Positions 10,935 through 23,980 are shown, numbered from the stretch's first letter. The stretch is DNA of 64,000 nucleotides from Adiantum capillus-veneris (GCA_014529385.2 CM043962.1:44305598-44369597); one strand, 5' to 3'. A program made the numbers and translations. Notes: generated by a model from the letters alone, not told the origin.

Positions 10935-11810
10935 GGATCGTCTCATGGAACGTGCAGGGATTAGGTGGGCCCCAGTTTCAGCGTCAAAGGGGCCGATTGC
11001 ATCAAGAGCTTCAACATTGCCTTGTGGGAGGAGAGATTGATCTCCTTATGCTTATGTGAGAGCCGCATTAGACGATGTGGTCAGCTCTTGCGTGGATGAT
11101 ATGATACTTTTTGGTCAATTGCTTTTGGACCTGGAGGTATCTAGGGTGGGGTGTGTATGACTATTGCGGATTCTTTACAGCAAGCCATTGTGGCAGAGGG
11201 ATTATTGTGCCAAGCAGGGCTGAGTGGATCACTATGCAGGTTCAGGGTTGCCTTGTGGGCTTCCTGAGCATATATGCGCCCAATGTGGCGAGTGCACGAG
11301 CAGAGTTTTGGTCACAGATTGTTGAGTCTCTACTGTAGGTAGAGCAGTGGTGCATAGGGGGTGACTTCAACATGTTGGAGGAACCTTCTAACAGGATTGG
11401 TGGTAGCCATGCTACTGTGCATGGAGTTGAGCTGGCAGCTTGGGAGAGGTTTTGTATGACTCTGAGGGTTTCGGATGTGTGGCAACACTCTAGCTTTGTG
11501 AGGCCCCTAGACAGCTTGGCCTTCTCTCGCTCGGACCGTAGAGTGGGAGGAGTGAATCTATCGCGGATAGATCGCTTCTACACTAGTGACTATTTCTATG
11601 ACTTGGGTGGTACAGCTGGCATTCTGGCAGGGACCTCCTTCTTGGACCATGTACCAATCATCCTCACAGTGGGGCAGATAGGCAGAGGAGGGGGAGCACG
11701 ATGCTTCATATCCTGAGAGGGTCTTGCTGGACTCTGTACTCAGAGAGCGAGTAGAGGCTCTCTAGACAGAGAGCTTGGACATGAAGGATTCTCCTGCTGC
11801 CTGACAGAGT
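10931..11810 (+). pseudogene. LINE L1 ORF2, endonuclease part (segment 1 of 3)
   Basis: ORF2 begins MRIVSWNVQGLGG, the standard start of the plant LINE AP-endonuclease domain. The open blocks 11111-11338 and 11372-11716 follow, with FLSIYAPNVASARAEFW, then IGGDFNML (Asp/Asn catalytic region), then RIDRFYTSDYF, then SFLDHVPIILTV (S-D-H replaced by L-D-H). Stop codons or shifts occur near 11057, 11336 and 11714, so it is inactive. The sequence stops at agagt (11806-11810), where the left Copia-1 copy is inserted. Its continuation (the RT domain) is found in inverted orientation from 26867 downwards. Confidence 0.85.
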
Positions 11811-12002
11811 TGAAGGAGTACGAGCGGAAGTGCGACGCGAGAGAGAGTGCGAGAAGAAGAGCACGACGATATGGTGAACTCGCTCTTCTGTAATGTGTAG
11901 AGCACAGTGAGTTCTTATTAGGTTTTTACAAAAGAATATGTGTACATACCTGGCGGCCCGCCCACTTACCTGGGCGACCGCATTGGGCTTTATACCCCAA
12001 CA
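11811..12002 (-). repeat. Copia-1 left copy, 3' LTR
   Basis: 192 bp, TG...CA ends on the element strand (TGTTGGGG to CCTTCA). It carries A at plus-strand position 11892, a state shared with the LTR at 26868-27059 and not with the other two. Confidence 0.95.
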
Positions 12003-12017
12003 ACCTCCCACTTAAAG
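12003..12017 (-). promoter_or_regulatory. Copia-1 polypurine tract (left copy)
   Basis: On the element strand CTTTAAGTGGGAGGT directly abuts the 3' LTR. It primes plus-strand DNA synthesis. It is identical to 32120-32134. Confidence 0.8.
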
Positions 12018-12091
12018 TCCAATGTGGTACTTTAAGTGTGAGAGAAGCTACTATACAAGCTAATATACAAGAGATGTAGAGAAGTGATGTA

Positions 12092-15000
12092 CTACCCTAC
12101 ACCTAACTGCTTGCAAAAATGCGCAAAGCTCTCTGAGGGAAGTCCTTTTGTAAGTAGATCATCAGAATTTTCTGTGGTGTGAACTTTGACAAGCTGAAGT
12201 TGCTTATCCTCGAGCATTTCCCTGATGAAATGATACTTCACATCCACATGCTTTGTCTTTGAGTGATAAACTGGATTGCGAGCCAATTGTATAGCGCTTT
12301 GACTATCACAATATAACACAGGCATCTCTTCTTTGATTCCCAAATCTGTTACTAGTCGATTAAGCCAAATTGATTCTTTGCATGCCTCTGATGCTGCAAC
12401 ATATTCAGCCTCTGTAGTAGACTAAGTAACACAATCTTGTAATCTAGAACGCCATGATACTGCTCCACCAGTCAATGTAAAGACATACCCTGACGTAGAC
12501 CTTCGGTTGTCTAAGTCACCTGCATAATCTGAGTCTGTAAAACCCTTTACACTTAGCTCCTGACTCCCATAGCATATACGCATACTCTTTGTAGCTTTCA
12601 GGTATCTCAATATTTCTTTCACTGCTTCCCAATGTTTCTTGCCTGTGTTTGACATGTATTGACTTACTACTCCCACTGCAAATGCAATGTCTGGGCGAGT
12701 AGCAATCATTGCATACATCAAACTACCCACTGCAGACGCATATGGAATCTTATCCATTTCAGCCTGTTCTTCCTCAGACACAGAACAATCTTGTTTGCTA
12801 AGTTTCACATATGGTGGCAATGGAACACTCAGTGCCTTTCCCTTCTCCATATTGAAACGTTGCAAAACCCTGTCAATATACTCTGTTTGAGATAACCAAA
12901 TCAACTTCTTTGATCTGTCTCTCTCAATGCGCATACCAAGTATATGACTTGCCTCACCCATGTCTTTCATGTCAAACGATTTTTCCATCTTTGACTTCGA
13001 AGCTGAAATTTCTTCCAAGTGCTTGCCAGCAATCAACATGTCATCCGCATACAAAATAAGGATCAACCAACTACCATCCTTAGCCTTCTTTGTATATAGA
13101 CAGTGATCGAACTCACTACGTTTGTAGCCTTGAGAAAGCATAAACTTGTGGAATTTATGGTACCATGCCCTCGGTGATTGTTTTAAGCCATAAAGACTCT
13201 TTAACAGCTGGCATACCCAATTTTCCTTGCCTTTCTCAACAAACCCTTCTGGATGCTGCATGTAAATTTCCACATCTAAATCACCATGCAAGAACGCTAT
13301 CTTGACATCCATTTGGTGCAACACCAAATCTAATATGGCAACCAATGCAAGAAAGCATCTCAATGTAGTCATCTTGACCACCGGAGACAAGACTTCATCA
13401 AAGTCAATGCCTTGTTCTTGCTTAAAGCCCTTGGCAACAAGCCTTGCTTTGTACTTTGACTGACTATCATGAGCGGTGATCTTATACCTGTAAACCCATT
13501 TACAAGGTAGAGCCTTTTTGCCCTGTGGTAATTTAACTAGCTTCCATGTCTTGTTTTTATGCAGAGCTATCATCTCTGACTGCATGGCCAATTGCCAATT
13601 CCCGGAGTCCTTCATTTGCACTGCTTCCTTCTAACATGAAGGCTCATTGCAATCAGTCAACATGACATAGTTCATAGATGGAACAAACCTATCAGGAGGT
13701 CGTGTGACACGTCCAGATCTACGCACAATAGGTGGCTCAGGCTCAGCCACAACCTGTGGTTCCACTCTATCCTGTCCTTGCTCCTCTTGAGCCCTGACAT
13801 TTTGTCTTGCACGTGCAGGTCCATCTTCTTGGAAGACAATTCTTCTAATCTCCTCAACCCTCTCTGGTTTAGAATGATATTTGAATTCATTAAAGTGAAC
13901 ATCATTGCTGCGGACAACCTTTCTGGATTCGGGATCCCAAAGTCTGTACCCCATCTCACCAGAATTACCATAGCCTAGAAAGATGCACTTTCTACTCTTT
14001 GGCTCAAGTTTGTTCCTAAATTCCTTTGGAACGTGAGTATCTGTCTCACAGCAAAAGACTTTGAGATGCTTGTATGAGGGCATTTTGCCTGACCATACCA
14101 TCTCTGGCACTGAATCCTTCTGCAAAACCTTGCTAGGAGATCTATTTACAAGATGAACAGCTGTTGATACAGCTTCAGCCCAAAACCCATTTGGTAGCTG
14201 TGCATTAGACAACATACTTCTGACCTTCTCTTGTACGGTCCTATTCATCCTCTCAGCAAAACCATTTTGAGGAGGATTGTAAGGAGCAGTAAGTTCACGT
14301 TTTATACCTTTTGACTCACAAAAGTCCTGAAAGGCCTTTGAAACATACTCTCCACCATTGTAAGTGCGTAAGCATTTAAGGTTCTTGCCACTCTGATTCT
14401 CCACAAGTGTCACAAACGTTTTGAAAACACTAAACGCTTCATCCTTGTGCTTGAGAAAGTAAACCCATACTTTCCTCGCGTAATCATCTATAAAGGTCAT
14501 AAAGTAAGAAGCTCCCCCTAGAGATAGGTTAGGCATAGGTCCACACAAATCACTATGAACAAGTGCCAACTGTGTATCTCTTCTACTGCTTCTATGCTTA
14601 TGTGGTTGTTGTGTTTGCTTACCATACAGACAATGTTCACAGAATTCAAAATCATTAAATGAAAAGCCAGGCAAATAACCAGAACGAGACAAGATTTCCA
14701 TTCCCTTCTTGGACATATGTCCTAACCGGCTATGCCACAAAGAAACGTTCGGCTGCTCGATTACATTGATTACATTTTTAGAGACATTTGATACATAAAT
14801 CATGTAAAGTCCTCCAGACTTTACTCCATGTGCTACTGTCATAGAACCCTTGGATATCTTCCACATGTTCTGTCCAAAAGTGGTGACGTAGCCAACATCA
14901 TCAAGTAAACTTGTGGTGATCAAGCTCTTCGTAATTGCGGGAACATGTCTCACATTCTTCAGCGTGAAAGAAGAGCCATTCTAAAACTTCAATTGAACAT

Positions 15001-16067
15001 CTCCAACACCTAAGAACTCACATGTCTGCCCATTACCTAGCCGAACATGATCTTTAGTGGTCACATAAGAGGTAAACCACTCCTTGTTTGGAGACACATG
15101 AAGTGATGCCCCTGAGTCTATAATCCAGTCAGTCAGTGCATTTCCATCAGATGCTGTAAGAAGAGCCGAGTCCATTGTATTCTTCAAGAAGTAGATGTCT
15201 CCTGACACTAGACTATCATCCTCTGCAACAGTGTTTGTCACATTTATTTCTTGAATCTTCACTGAGGACTTGTTCTTCTCACCGTGGTCTTCAGCTTTCT
15301 CTTTGCCTTTTTCTGCTTTCCATTCTCTGCAGTCTCTTTTCATGTGACCCTTCTTGCCACAATGGTAGCATTCTATGTCACTCTTGCCTTTAGCACTGCG
15401 GGACTTGCTACGAGACTGATTCCTCTTTCCACCTTTGTACTTTTCTTTGGTCCTTCCCCTGACAACTAAGGCTGTTCCTTTGCCTTTGTCCATTGTCTTT
15501 CTATTGGTTTCTTCAGTAAGCAGACTTCCTTCTACACCTGCTATGTTCAAACCATCTGGAGGTGCAGAATTACTCAAAGCTGTGCGAAAAGTGTCCCAAC
15601 TTTTCGGCAATGTGATAAACAGGAACATAGCTCTAACAGGTTCATCAAACTTGACACCTTGAGCTGACAACTGACTATAGATTGTGTTGAATTCATTCAG
15701 ATGATTGGACATACCCTTCTTTCATCTTCAAGTCAACAAGCTTCTTAAGCCAGTATACCTGTGAAGCTGCACTCTGCTTCTCATAAAGATCACTCAGCTT
15801 TAACCATGCTTGATAAGCCGACATCTCGTCTGCTACATTGAAGTAAACGCTTTCTGCCAAAGTCAGCATAATGGTAGAAAGTGCCAATTCATCCATTTCG
15901 CTCCATTCATCTTCGTCCATATCTTCTGGTTTTATCCCCTTGAGCTTTATAGGTTTTATCTACTTCTTTTGTACCAACACGTGCCAAATCTGCTGCTTCC
16001 ACAATGGGAAATTGGTTCCATCCAGCTTCTTGATATTGTAAAGAGCAGTGTCCTGTGATCCAGCCAT
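12092..16067 (-). pseudogene. Copia-1 Gag-Pol polyprotein (broken, left copy)
   Basis: Reads from ATG at 16067 down to about 12092. Order: UBN2/Gag (16067-15400), CCHC zinc knuckle CYHCGKKGHMKRDC (about 15330-15375), aspartic protease with WIIDSGASLHVSP (about 15085-15125), GAG-pre-integrase LWHSRLGHMSKKGMEIL (about 14690-14745), integrase core ending in the RSGRVTRPPDRFVPS linker (13680-13740), reverse transcriptase (13620-12700) and RNase H (about 12560-12110). The RT catalytic block reads YADDM where the other copy has YVDDM. Breaks: TAG near 15961 in Gag, a shift near 15710, TAG near 14982, TAG near 13632 and TAG near 12421, so no functional polyprotein can be made. Most changes look like point mutations, consistent with a fairly young but silenced element. 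Confidence 0.9.
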
Positions 16068-17150
16068 AGCTACGCTTCACAGTGGTTTACTTTCCTGGGA
16101 AAAATTCGGCAGAGTTTCCCCTGTAAACTGACCTCTAAACCAATATCAACCTGTCAAATGAACCAAGAAAGCTTCAGATTCTGCATAAATTTTGGCAGAG
16201 TCTCCTTTGTAAAATGGCTCTGGTGTACTCAAAAACAGACAAAAAAAAAGCTCAAAAAACACTGTTTCTCTGACACTGTAAGCTGTGGGTAAACCTGTCC
16301 TGCACCTGTACTGTTTCTCACTGTCATGTCACTGTCCTGTAAGCATAGACTGCGACAATGCCTCAACGGAAGTAAAGCAAAGATGCAATCCCAACTGTCT
16401 AACTCACAGTCAATACATCCTAGCTGCCTATCTAAGGGTGCTCGAGGGATCGCTCCAAGACCTATATCACCGAAAGGATCTCAACATTCGAGAATCCCCC
16501 AGCTGAATAAAACCTCACTCGACCCTCAACAAAGGCTGCAGTAAATCTGACAGTACATAGACTTCCCACAAAGTCATACATCCACAAATTTCCCACTATA
16601 TGCTGTAACCGCTGCGGCGGTTGTTTGCTGCTTGACTCACAGCCAGCAAACCCTCAACAGACTTACATCATCTCTGACAATACATCCCATGTGGAAGTAA
16701 CTGCAATGTTAGGATGAAATTTGGAATATCGAGCAGCAAACACAAGCTACCTGATGAACTAGTGGATGTCGCCTACAGTCTGTTTGTAGATGCGCCCGTG
16801 TCGTATGTGACACGCCTCCAAGAACTGTGAGCCGTCCTTCGATGTGTAGACAACCACAAATCAGCACTCTGGGAGTGCCGATATCCTCAGCACCTGCAGT
16901 CGTAGGCCGAAAACCCCAAATTTGCAGAGTCGGATCTGCACCCGCTGAGACCACGTAGTCGAAAATGGAGTGCGCAGACCGTTGTCGAAGCCGAACGGTG
17001 GCCGAGATGACCTCAGAATGAAATTTTGACAACGGTGACCGAGATGACCTCAGAACGAGATTTGCGGCCGTGTCTTCGCCTATCGAATTTCACTCCAATC
17101 TGAGTTGGTGACTCTAGCCTCCTGCAGTGCTGCCTCGAGCCTCGATCTGA

Positions 17151-17162
17151 GCTCTGATACCA
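17151..17162 (-). promoter_or_regulatory. Copia-1 primer binding site (left copy)
   Basis: Minus-strand TGGTATCAGAGC, complementary to the 3' end of initiator tRNA-Met, two bases from the 5' LTR. Confidence 0.9.
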
Positions 17163-17164
17163 AT

Positions 17165-17356
17165 TGAAGGAGTACGAGCGGAAGTGCGACGCGAGAGAGA
17201 GTGCGAGAAGAAGAGCACGACGATATGGTGAACTCGCTCTACTGTGATGTGTAGAGCATAGTGAGTTCTTATTAGGTTTTTATAAAAGAATATGTGTACA
17301 TACCTGGCGGCCCGCCCACTTACCTGGGCGACCACATTGGGCTTTATACCCCAACA
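17165..17356 (-). repeat. Copia-1 left copy, 5' LTR
   Basis: 192 bp. It carries G at plus-strand 17246, shared with the LTR at 32135-32326. Thus the two LTRs of this physical copy differ at the position that separates the two original insertions. Confidence 0.95.
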
Positions 17357-17361
17357 CCAAG

Positions 17362-19490
17362 GTAGTGCAACCCAAGACCCAAATATAGCGGCTAGCGACT
17401 CTTCCTTTGACTACGATATTATGGAAGAGCATCTTACACAAAGCCCCGGGGGAACAAATGAAACCGTGCCTAGCTGGGCCCAACAACCTGGAACTAGTGT
17501 TTTTCGCCGTTTGATGGAAACTTTTAGTAGAGCTACGCGCTCTGAACCTACGGCTAGTGAAGTGAACGAAGGGGGTGGGGAAGTAGAATCACCATTCACA
17601 TCTCCTATAGACCCCACACTCCCTCAGAGTGTCCATGTGGACATTCTACCTACCTCATTTAATGAGGGCCCTACCGAGCTACCACCTTCCAAAGTCGCCT
17701 CTAAGGTAGCGGTGACTAAAAGTCAAAACACGGGAAGCAACATTGCATCCACCTCACGGAAACCCTCTAGTACACCAAGTTTGGACGGGGTATTTCTCAA
17801 TGAAAATTGGGAATATGACCTACACATGGAGACTTTGACCGACCTATACATGGGCTACACATACCATGTGGGTTGGTTAGAAGTTGTACAATCTACATCT
17901 AGTGCCACTAGTCTAGAGGAACAACAACACATGATCTGCAATGCCATCCATAGGATTATCCAGTCCGAGAGGCAAAATCGAGAAAAAACATACCTTCGAC
18001 GGGTCCTATGCGATTTTTAGACACGGGCAAAGGGAAACAACCCACTCTATCACAAATGGAGACTCCTGCAGTGAGTCCCATCGATCCCCCATATGTTGTT
18101 TCGCCAGGGGTCTCAATGTTATCTGAGCCCACAAGTGATAGCTTTACTTTTCCAAGTCTAGCTCATCTTTCCATTGATGACACCACGGCTACCATGCCTA
18201 CCCCAATGATGGGCATGCCAAGAAACACGCCATGGACCTCGTTTGTTAGTAAAGCACCGCTACATGGTAGCTCAATGCCTGCAACAGTACCTACAAGTGT
18301 GTACCAATCGTATGCACCTATGGCTCACACTCATGTAGTCCCTACCCCTCCCATTGTTTCAACTACCTATGCTCCACAACCACAATACACAAGTTCTTAT
18401 TTCCATGGGACTATACCGGCTAGCATTAGCATGTCACATCCGACGTCTGCTATGCCTAGGGCCACTCATATGAACTATGGACCACCACATGGCACAACAT
18501 CGTACCCAACGTGGAACCCAAGGGCTTCCTATGCGCCAAGCCCAATGCCAATACCTACTCCACATGTAGTCTCTGGAGCACCTTCACCCACGGTGCTTGC
18601 TCACTTAGGTGACTTGGCAACATTTGCTCAAGTTATAGGTCGATCTATTTCTGAGAATATGCGTAACGCTCTTGATAGAGAGCCTAAAAGTAAGGCAGTA
18701 CAAATAGCCAAGCTCACACAAAAATTTAGTGGAGACGGGGATGTGAGAAAGCATATCGAAGTGTTTGAACAAATATGCGATTCTCTAGGAGAACACAATG
18801 ACCTACATAAGAGCATTGCTTTAAGCCTAACCTTAAGTGGAAAGTCTGGGGATTGATATAGAACCCTAAGGGTGAAAGAAAAAACGATTTACCCTACTCT
18901 TAGGAGACTGTTCTTAAAAGAATACATACGAGAGGGAGTGCTTTGGGGTGTAGCCTCTCAGCTCTAGAAAGCCCAACGAGAGGAAGGAGAGTCGGTGAGA
19001 GACTTTATAAGTCGCTTGAAGCATTTGAATTCTCGTTGTAATCCAAATGAGCACTTCAACAATAACCAGTTGCTTGATAGATTCATTAGGGGGTTACGAC
19101 ATGAGGATATCTACAATGGCCTAGTCATTAGAGGTATCACCACTTGGGAAGCAGTCACCACCAATGCGATCCAATTGGAGGATAATTCAATGATTCAAGG
19201 AGAAAGAGTGTCTGTTGAGCCTAAATCTATTAGCTCGCAAGCATCAGGACATCAGCCAATGACCCTAACGCCTATTACTAAGGAGCCAAAGATATCTGAG
19301 ATGACTTTAGCAGATCTCACCAAGGCTATTCAAAACAATCATATGTATCCAAGAACGGCGCAACAATGGTGCTCAGTATGCTATGGACCTCATAGTACCA
19401 GTGGATGCCCTACTTTTAGAGTAAAATTCAATGGGAACTGCAATGCATGTGGAAGGTATGTCATCAAGCTAAGGATTGCATAGTACTTAA
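17362..19490 (+). pseudogene. Gypsy Gag (N-terminal to middle part)
   Basis: Three overlapping or adjacent frames: 17362-18020, 18008-18856 and 18995-19483. The first is acidic and Ser/Thr-rich. The second is Pro/Met/Thr-rich and then enters the capsid region. The third holds a retrotransposon-Gag block (MRDFISRLKHLNSRC, then LLDRFIRGLRHEDIY) and the first CCHC-type knuckle CSVCYGPHSTSGC. The frame changes near 18010 and 19455 and the stops near 18855 and 18966 are lesions. The missing N-terminus, with a MYLRSGRV motif, lies on the minus strand at 32471-32332; its frame is continuous with this one if the copia insertion and the inversion are undone. Confidence 0.75.
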
Positions 19491-21354
19491 GCGCGCGATG
19501 GCCAATAGACCAACCTTAGCATGGACAGACACACCTCGAGTGCCTGCCTTGATGCCGGCCCCACCTCTTGAACAAACAACACAACACATGGTCCCTAGGG
19601 CCCAAAATGTTGTTCAAACAACACCCTTACCACCTCCAGTGCTAGGACCGCAACCACCACATCCGAGAATCACTTCTGTGAATCAAGTGGGTTGTGAGTC
19701 ATCTATTTCTTGTTTGGAAGGCTATGAGGAAGATATAGATCCTAATATCGCCTATGGGATGGATGTGCTTGAAGAAAGTCCACAATACTACATGGAGGAC
19801 TATTGGGGACAAGTCAAACCTGTATATCAAGTAGTTGCTCTTGCGGCAAGAGGCCAAAATATCAATTACACTGCTAAGAGACCACCTCTTCAATGCTATG
19901 AGTGTGGAGGTCCACATCGTGTAGCCGAGTGTCCTATTAGGCTACAAAAGAACGCCACACTAATGCAAACCAATCAAGCGAGCACGTCTACAATGCCGAT
20001 ACTCATGTGTAATCGATGTGGCATAGATCATTTGATTGCCCAATGTCCAAATAATCCAAATGCACCGAAGATCACGCCATTAAACTTGATTAAAGTTACC
20101 GAGGAGCCATCACCAAGTACACTCGTGGTACCAGTAAACGTACTCACACGATCGATGCTCCAAAAACAAAATTATATTCTTGAGGAAAGAGACACGGCAT
20201 CAATTGCCCAATCTCAAAAAAAGAAGAAAACACGAAGAAAGAGATCGCAAAAAGTAGCGAAGTCAGACCCCAGTTCAAAGACCAACATAGGGATTGGTGA
20301 CGACCCCGTATATATGAACGAAGCTGAAGAAGATTGTGATTCAGGTGAAACCATGGAGACCAAAACGACCACTAACATAGAAACCAACAAGGAAGATCTT
20401 CATGAGCCACAATGGCCAGGATCCAAAAAGAAGATAGGAACTTACCCAAACCCTACAGAGGAGATTGAGCGAGTCAAGCAATTAAGGAGTTTGATAGAAG
20501 ATACCCAAAGGGATCTAGAACCAGCACCTAGGAAGATCCAGATTACAGACACCGTGTTAGCTACGCAACAACAACCTCACCAAGTCCATAGACCCTTGGA
20601 CATACCTAGTGTCATTCAAGAAGAAAGTGACTTAAAGTCATGGGAAAGTGGGCGTACTCACTTCTTGATGGAAAGAATGTTTACAGAGGGACTACCTGAT
20701 CCTATTGAAGAAATGGAGATCCCATCTTCCCCACGTCAAGGGACTCAAGGCCAAAAGGTGCCGTTAAACATTGCCAAATTGATGGATTTCATGTCTTCAG
20801 AAGTTAGAACCACCATCATGTCCAAACTATATAAAGACCCTGAGCTAGTTTCAGCTCTTCGAGCCTTCTTCAATGGAGAACTGAAGTTTGGGCTACCACA
20901 ATTTGCACAGATGGATGGAGCTAGGGAGATGCCAATAGAGGAGGAACACTTAGATCCACAACCCAACCTAGATGAGAACCTTGTTATAGAAATACCTGTT
21001 AACAAGTTGGGACAATACTTTGAGGGTGATGAATCCAATGCGACTATACCAATCACTACTAAGGGATTAACTATGAAGGGAATACTTGATGGTGGCACTG
21101 GGGTTAGCATTGTGACTAAAAATTGCTGGGAAACTATGGGAAGACCTCACCTTGCGACCACAACCATAGTAGTGAAGATGGCCAATGGGTCTATTGTTAA
21201 ACCTATTGGGATGCTAGAAGATCTCAAGATCAAGATCTTTGGACATAAAATAAGGATTACCTTCATTGTTATGGATTTCTCCAAGCACACTATGGCATCG
21301 GAGATGATCTTAGGACGTCCTTTCATGAGGGAAGAAAAAATGGTGCATGACTAG
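19447..21354 (+). pseudogene. Gypsy Gag C-terminus with zinc knuckles and aspartic protease
   Basis: 635-codon frame. It opens with the second half of a knuckle (CHQAKDC); the first half (CNACG) is in the preceding frame, so a frameshift splits this knuckle near 19455. Two further knuckles follow: CYECGGPHRVAEC (about 19893-19931) and CNRCGIDHLIAQC (about 20008-20046), four in total with the one at 19375. A basic KKKKTRRKRSQK patch lies at about 20218-20253. Near the end a retropepsin-like block reads GILDGGTGVSIVTK (catalytic Asp near 21088) and ILGRPFMRE (about 21310). The usual D-T/S-G is D-G-G here. The frame ends in TAG at 21352 but stays open beyond it. Confidence 0.8.
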
Positions 21355-22380
21355 TCTAAAAACCATGTCTACTTGCAGTTCCAAGATTCTGTCATTCGAG
21401 TGGATCTTGTTACGGGTCGAGCACATCCTCTAGGAAACAGGTTTATAATTGATCATAGATCTGACACCACAGTTCACTCGGCCCCATTGTAGTATTGTTT
21501 CACGTGTAAAGCAGACACTGATGTTGGGGAAGATTCTCCTTATATGGATGTACTACCTGGGATGAGTGAGTCGGACAATGTGGATTGGGTCCACCTAACA
21601 GCAACCATAGACACTTGGGGAAACAGGGGGACGACCTGGGTAACACCTAAGGGGGATGAAATGCCTGTACCCTTAAATATGCTAGAAGCAATGCATATAG
21701 CTTCTGACAAGACTCATCCTAATATAACGAAGAAAACATACAAGTGGGTCCCTAAAGCTTCTTTAGTGACCATGGCTAGTACTAAAAAACAGAAGCCTTG
21801 TAAGAAACATACCACTCGCCCCAAGAAATGTAAGAGAACGTGGCGTTGGATCCCTAAACGATTATTGGAAGCCCAAGGCTACTATCGAGGAAATGATCAA
21901 ATTTGGGTGCCAAAACGTAGATTGTGTTCTTACCTGTCACTTGATCCATATGAACCCACTCTTGGAGCTCCAAAACGAATCGACAATCGAGGAAAGGAAA
22001 AAATCATAGAATGCTACACACCCGCTCTAGAGCTAGTCTGGGTACCGAAGAAAGAACGATTTGTTCCACCTAGCTCAGGAAGGGGGGAGTCCCATGAAGC
22101 TTCTAGCTCCTCATGTAATGCATCCATAGAGGTAAAAGCTTCTTCACAGCCTCCACCTACAATAGTGGACCTCCATGAAGCTACAAAGGAATCCACACTT
22201 CCCAGTGTTCAAGAATCACCTGATGAACCACTTCAAGTTCGATCCTGGGAGAGTACCTTACCACCCTTGCAACTTGACGAGGCACCTAAGGTAAGAGAAA
22301 ACTACTGGCAAAAATCCTCACCTATTACCAACTGGAACGATTGGTTTCAAAGGGTGACAAGCTCATTTCAAACAATATGA
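21355..22380 (+). pseudogene. Gypsy downstream frame with repeated W[V/I]PK motifs
   Basis: Same reading frame as the protease, separated from it only by TAG codons at 21352 and 21490. The clean open part is 21544-22380 (278 codons). It contains four W-[VI]-P-K motifs at residues 68, 102, 121 and 166 and a related W-V-T-P-K at 32-36, embedded in Lys/Arg-rich sequence, then an acidic Ser/Pro-rich tail. It has no RT, integrase or envelope-like membrane segments. I do not recognise its function; it occupies the place where pol would be expected. Confidence 0.6.
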
Positions 22381-23980
22381 TCTACCCAAGGAAGGGGGGA
22401 GTGTTTGTTGACAGTCATCATTCACTCATTCTCCTCTCAATCTTAGGGAATGTATATATAAAGCCTTATACTCACAAAAAACAAAAATAATAAAGAGCAA
22501 GAGCAATTAGCAAACGAGTATGCACAATAAAAGTCAAAACATTGACTCAGACCTACACATTCACATCCGGTACATTGAAATAGAAACCTATGCCATAAAA
22601 CACCTTTGATCCTCATCACTCGAGTGATAGAGGGTAGATAGGATTAATACAATAGGAGTGTTTCTGTTTTAGAGTTGAGTGATTAGCAAAGTTCTTTTTT
22701 CCCACTGATGTGCCTCCTAGAGGTATTCCTTGTGTTTCCTAGTGTGTACAGGAGCGTGTTGCTGTGGTTAGGATTTGGACCTTCATGGAATCTTTCTCTC
22801 ATCCACTTCAAATCAAGCGCGACCATCAACACAAACAGGTGTTTCTTGTCCATTAGCATTGCCCCTTATCTTTTTTGCATCCATGTTTGTCTACTTTAAT
22901 TGTGATTGGTAGCATAATATTCAATGCATTTGCTTAGTATCAAACATTTAATTCAATGTAATCTTTTGTCGTAATCACTTGTCTAGGTTTAAAAATCAAG
23001 CAGTCCAACTAAGCTAGTTTGACCAAGATAGGTGTTAGAGATCTTCTCTTAATACCATGGGGAATGCCTTCCTAATAATCAATGGTTACTTAGGTTCTTA
23101 ATCCGATTTAGGCAGCATTGTGTGAAATGTACTAGGGCTTTCTAGTGGGCTTGACCCTGTTGACCTTTAGCTTAAGTATTATAAAGGGAGTTTACTTGTG
23201 TGATGAGCCTGGGGAGGTGTATCAGTGTTATATGACCCCCCAAAGTTACAAAATTAAAATGTTGAAAACGAACAAACAAAAAATAAAAGTGCCACAATGT
23301 AAAATCTTAAGCTGGAAGAGAAATCTCAGCTTGATTGGGTACTTCACTCACATGTATCGCCTATGGTACTAGAGCCCTAGAGGTTCCCAGTGTGGGCGCT
23401 TTTCCTTGAAAAGCAAAAAACCCAAGGCATACAAAATAAGCACACACATTAAAATTAAATCACTGTGAAAAGACTTTGGGGGGTCAAAGAAAAGGTAATC
23501 AGTCAGGCGATGATTTCATGAGAAATTCCTTTTATTGTAGCATAACTACAAGGTCTTCTAGGTATAGCCTCTAGTCAGCCCTCGAACATGAAATACTTGG
23601 CTCTCGCGATTAAACAACTGAATTGACCAGAGAAAATTAAGAAGCTTACCCATGGTATTAATAGTCGATCTCTAGTACCTTTCGACCGTTAAATTAGCGA
23701 CCCCAGACTTGTTTAATTTTTTACCTTTACATCTGTTTATGCATTTGATTATATTGAAATTTAATGTTTATTGCTGACAAATTGTTTAAAATTCTGTTAC
23801 CAAACAATTTGTCTGCCTAAAACTGCATATGCTTTTTAATCGCTTATGAGAATGCAATTAATGTGCCAATGTTGTTTGATTTTGCAGTGACTGAAGAAGG
23901 CTAAGGACATTCATCTCAAATGCTCTTCCACCTCGACGAACGAGCTTCAACTCAATAGCTTCCGAGGACTGAATCTACAT
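22381..23980 (+). other. Gypsy 3' noncoding region
   Basis: About 1.6 kb of AT-rich DNA between the last frame and the polypurine tract, with no pol domain in any frame. Such long noncoding tails are typical of non-autonomous LTR elements. Confidence 0.65.

Larger units (their letters stand above)
11811..17356 (-). mobile_element. Copia-1 element, left copy (Ty1/copia, minus)
   Basis: Complete LTR element of 5546 bp: 192-bp LTRs, tRNA-iMet primer site, a single gag-PR-IN-RT-RNaseH reading frame with several breaks, and a polypurine tract. The same family occurs as 26868-32326 in the opposite orientation. The flanks do not match (agagt on the left, ccaag on the right) but are the reverse complements of the flanks of the other copy, which points to recombination between the two. 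Domain order and the TNT1-like Gag suggest the Tork-type lineage, as an inference. Confidence 0.95.

Noticed and set aside
17154-17162. tRNA gene at the copia primer sites
   Set aside because: Only the 12-18 bases complementary to the tRNA 3' end are present; no cloverleaf follows.
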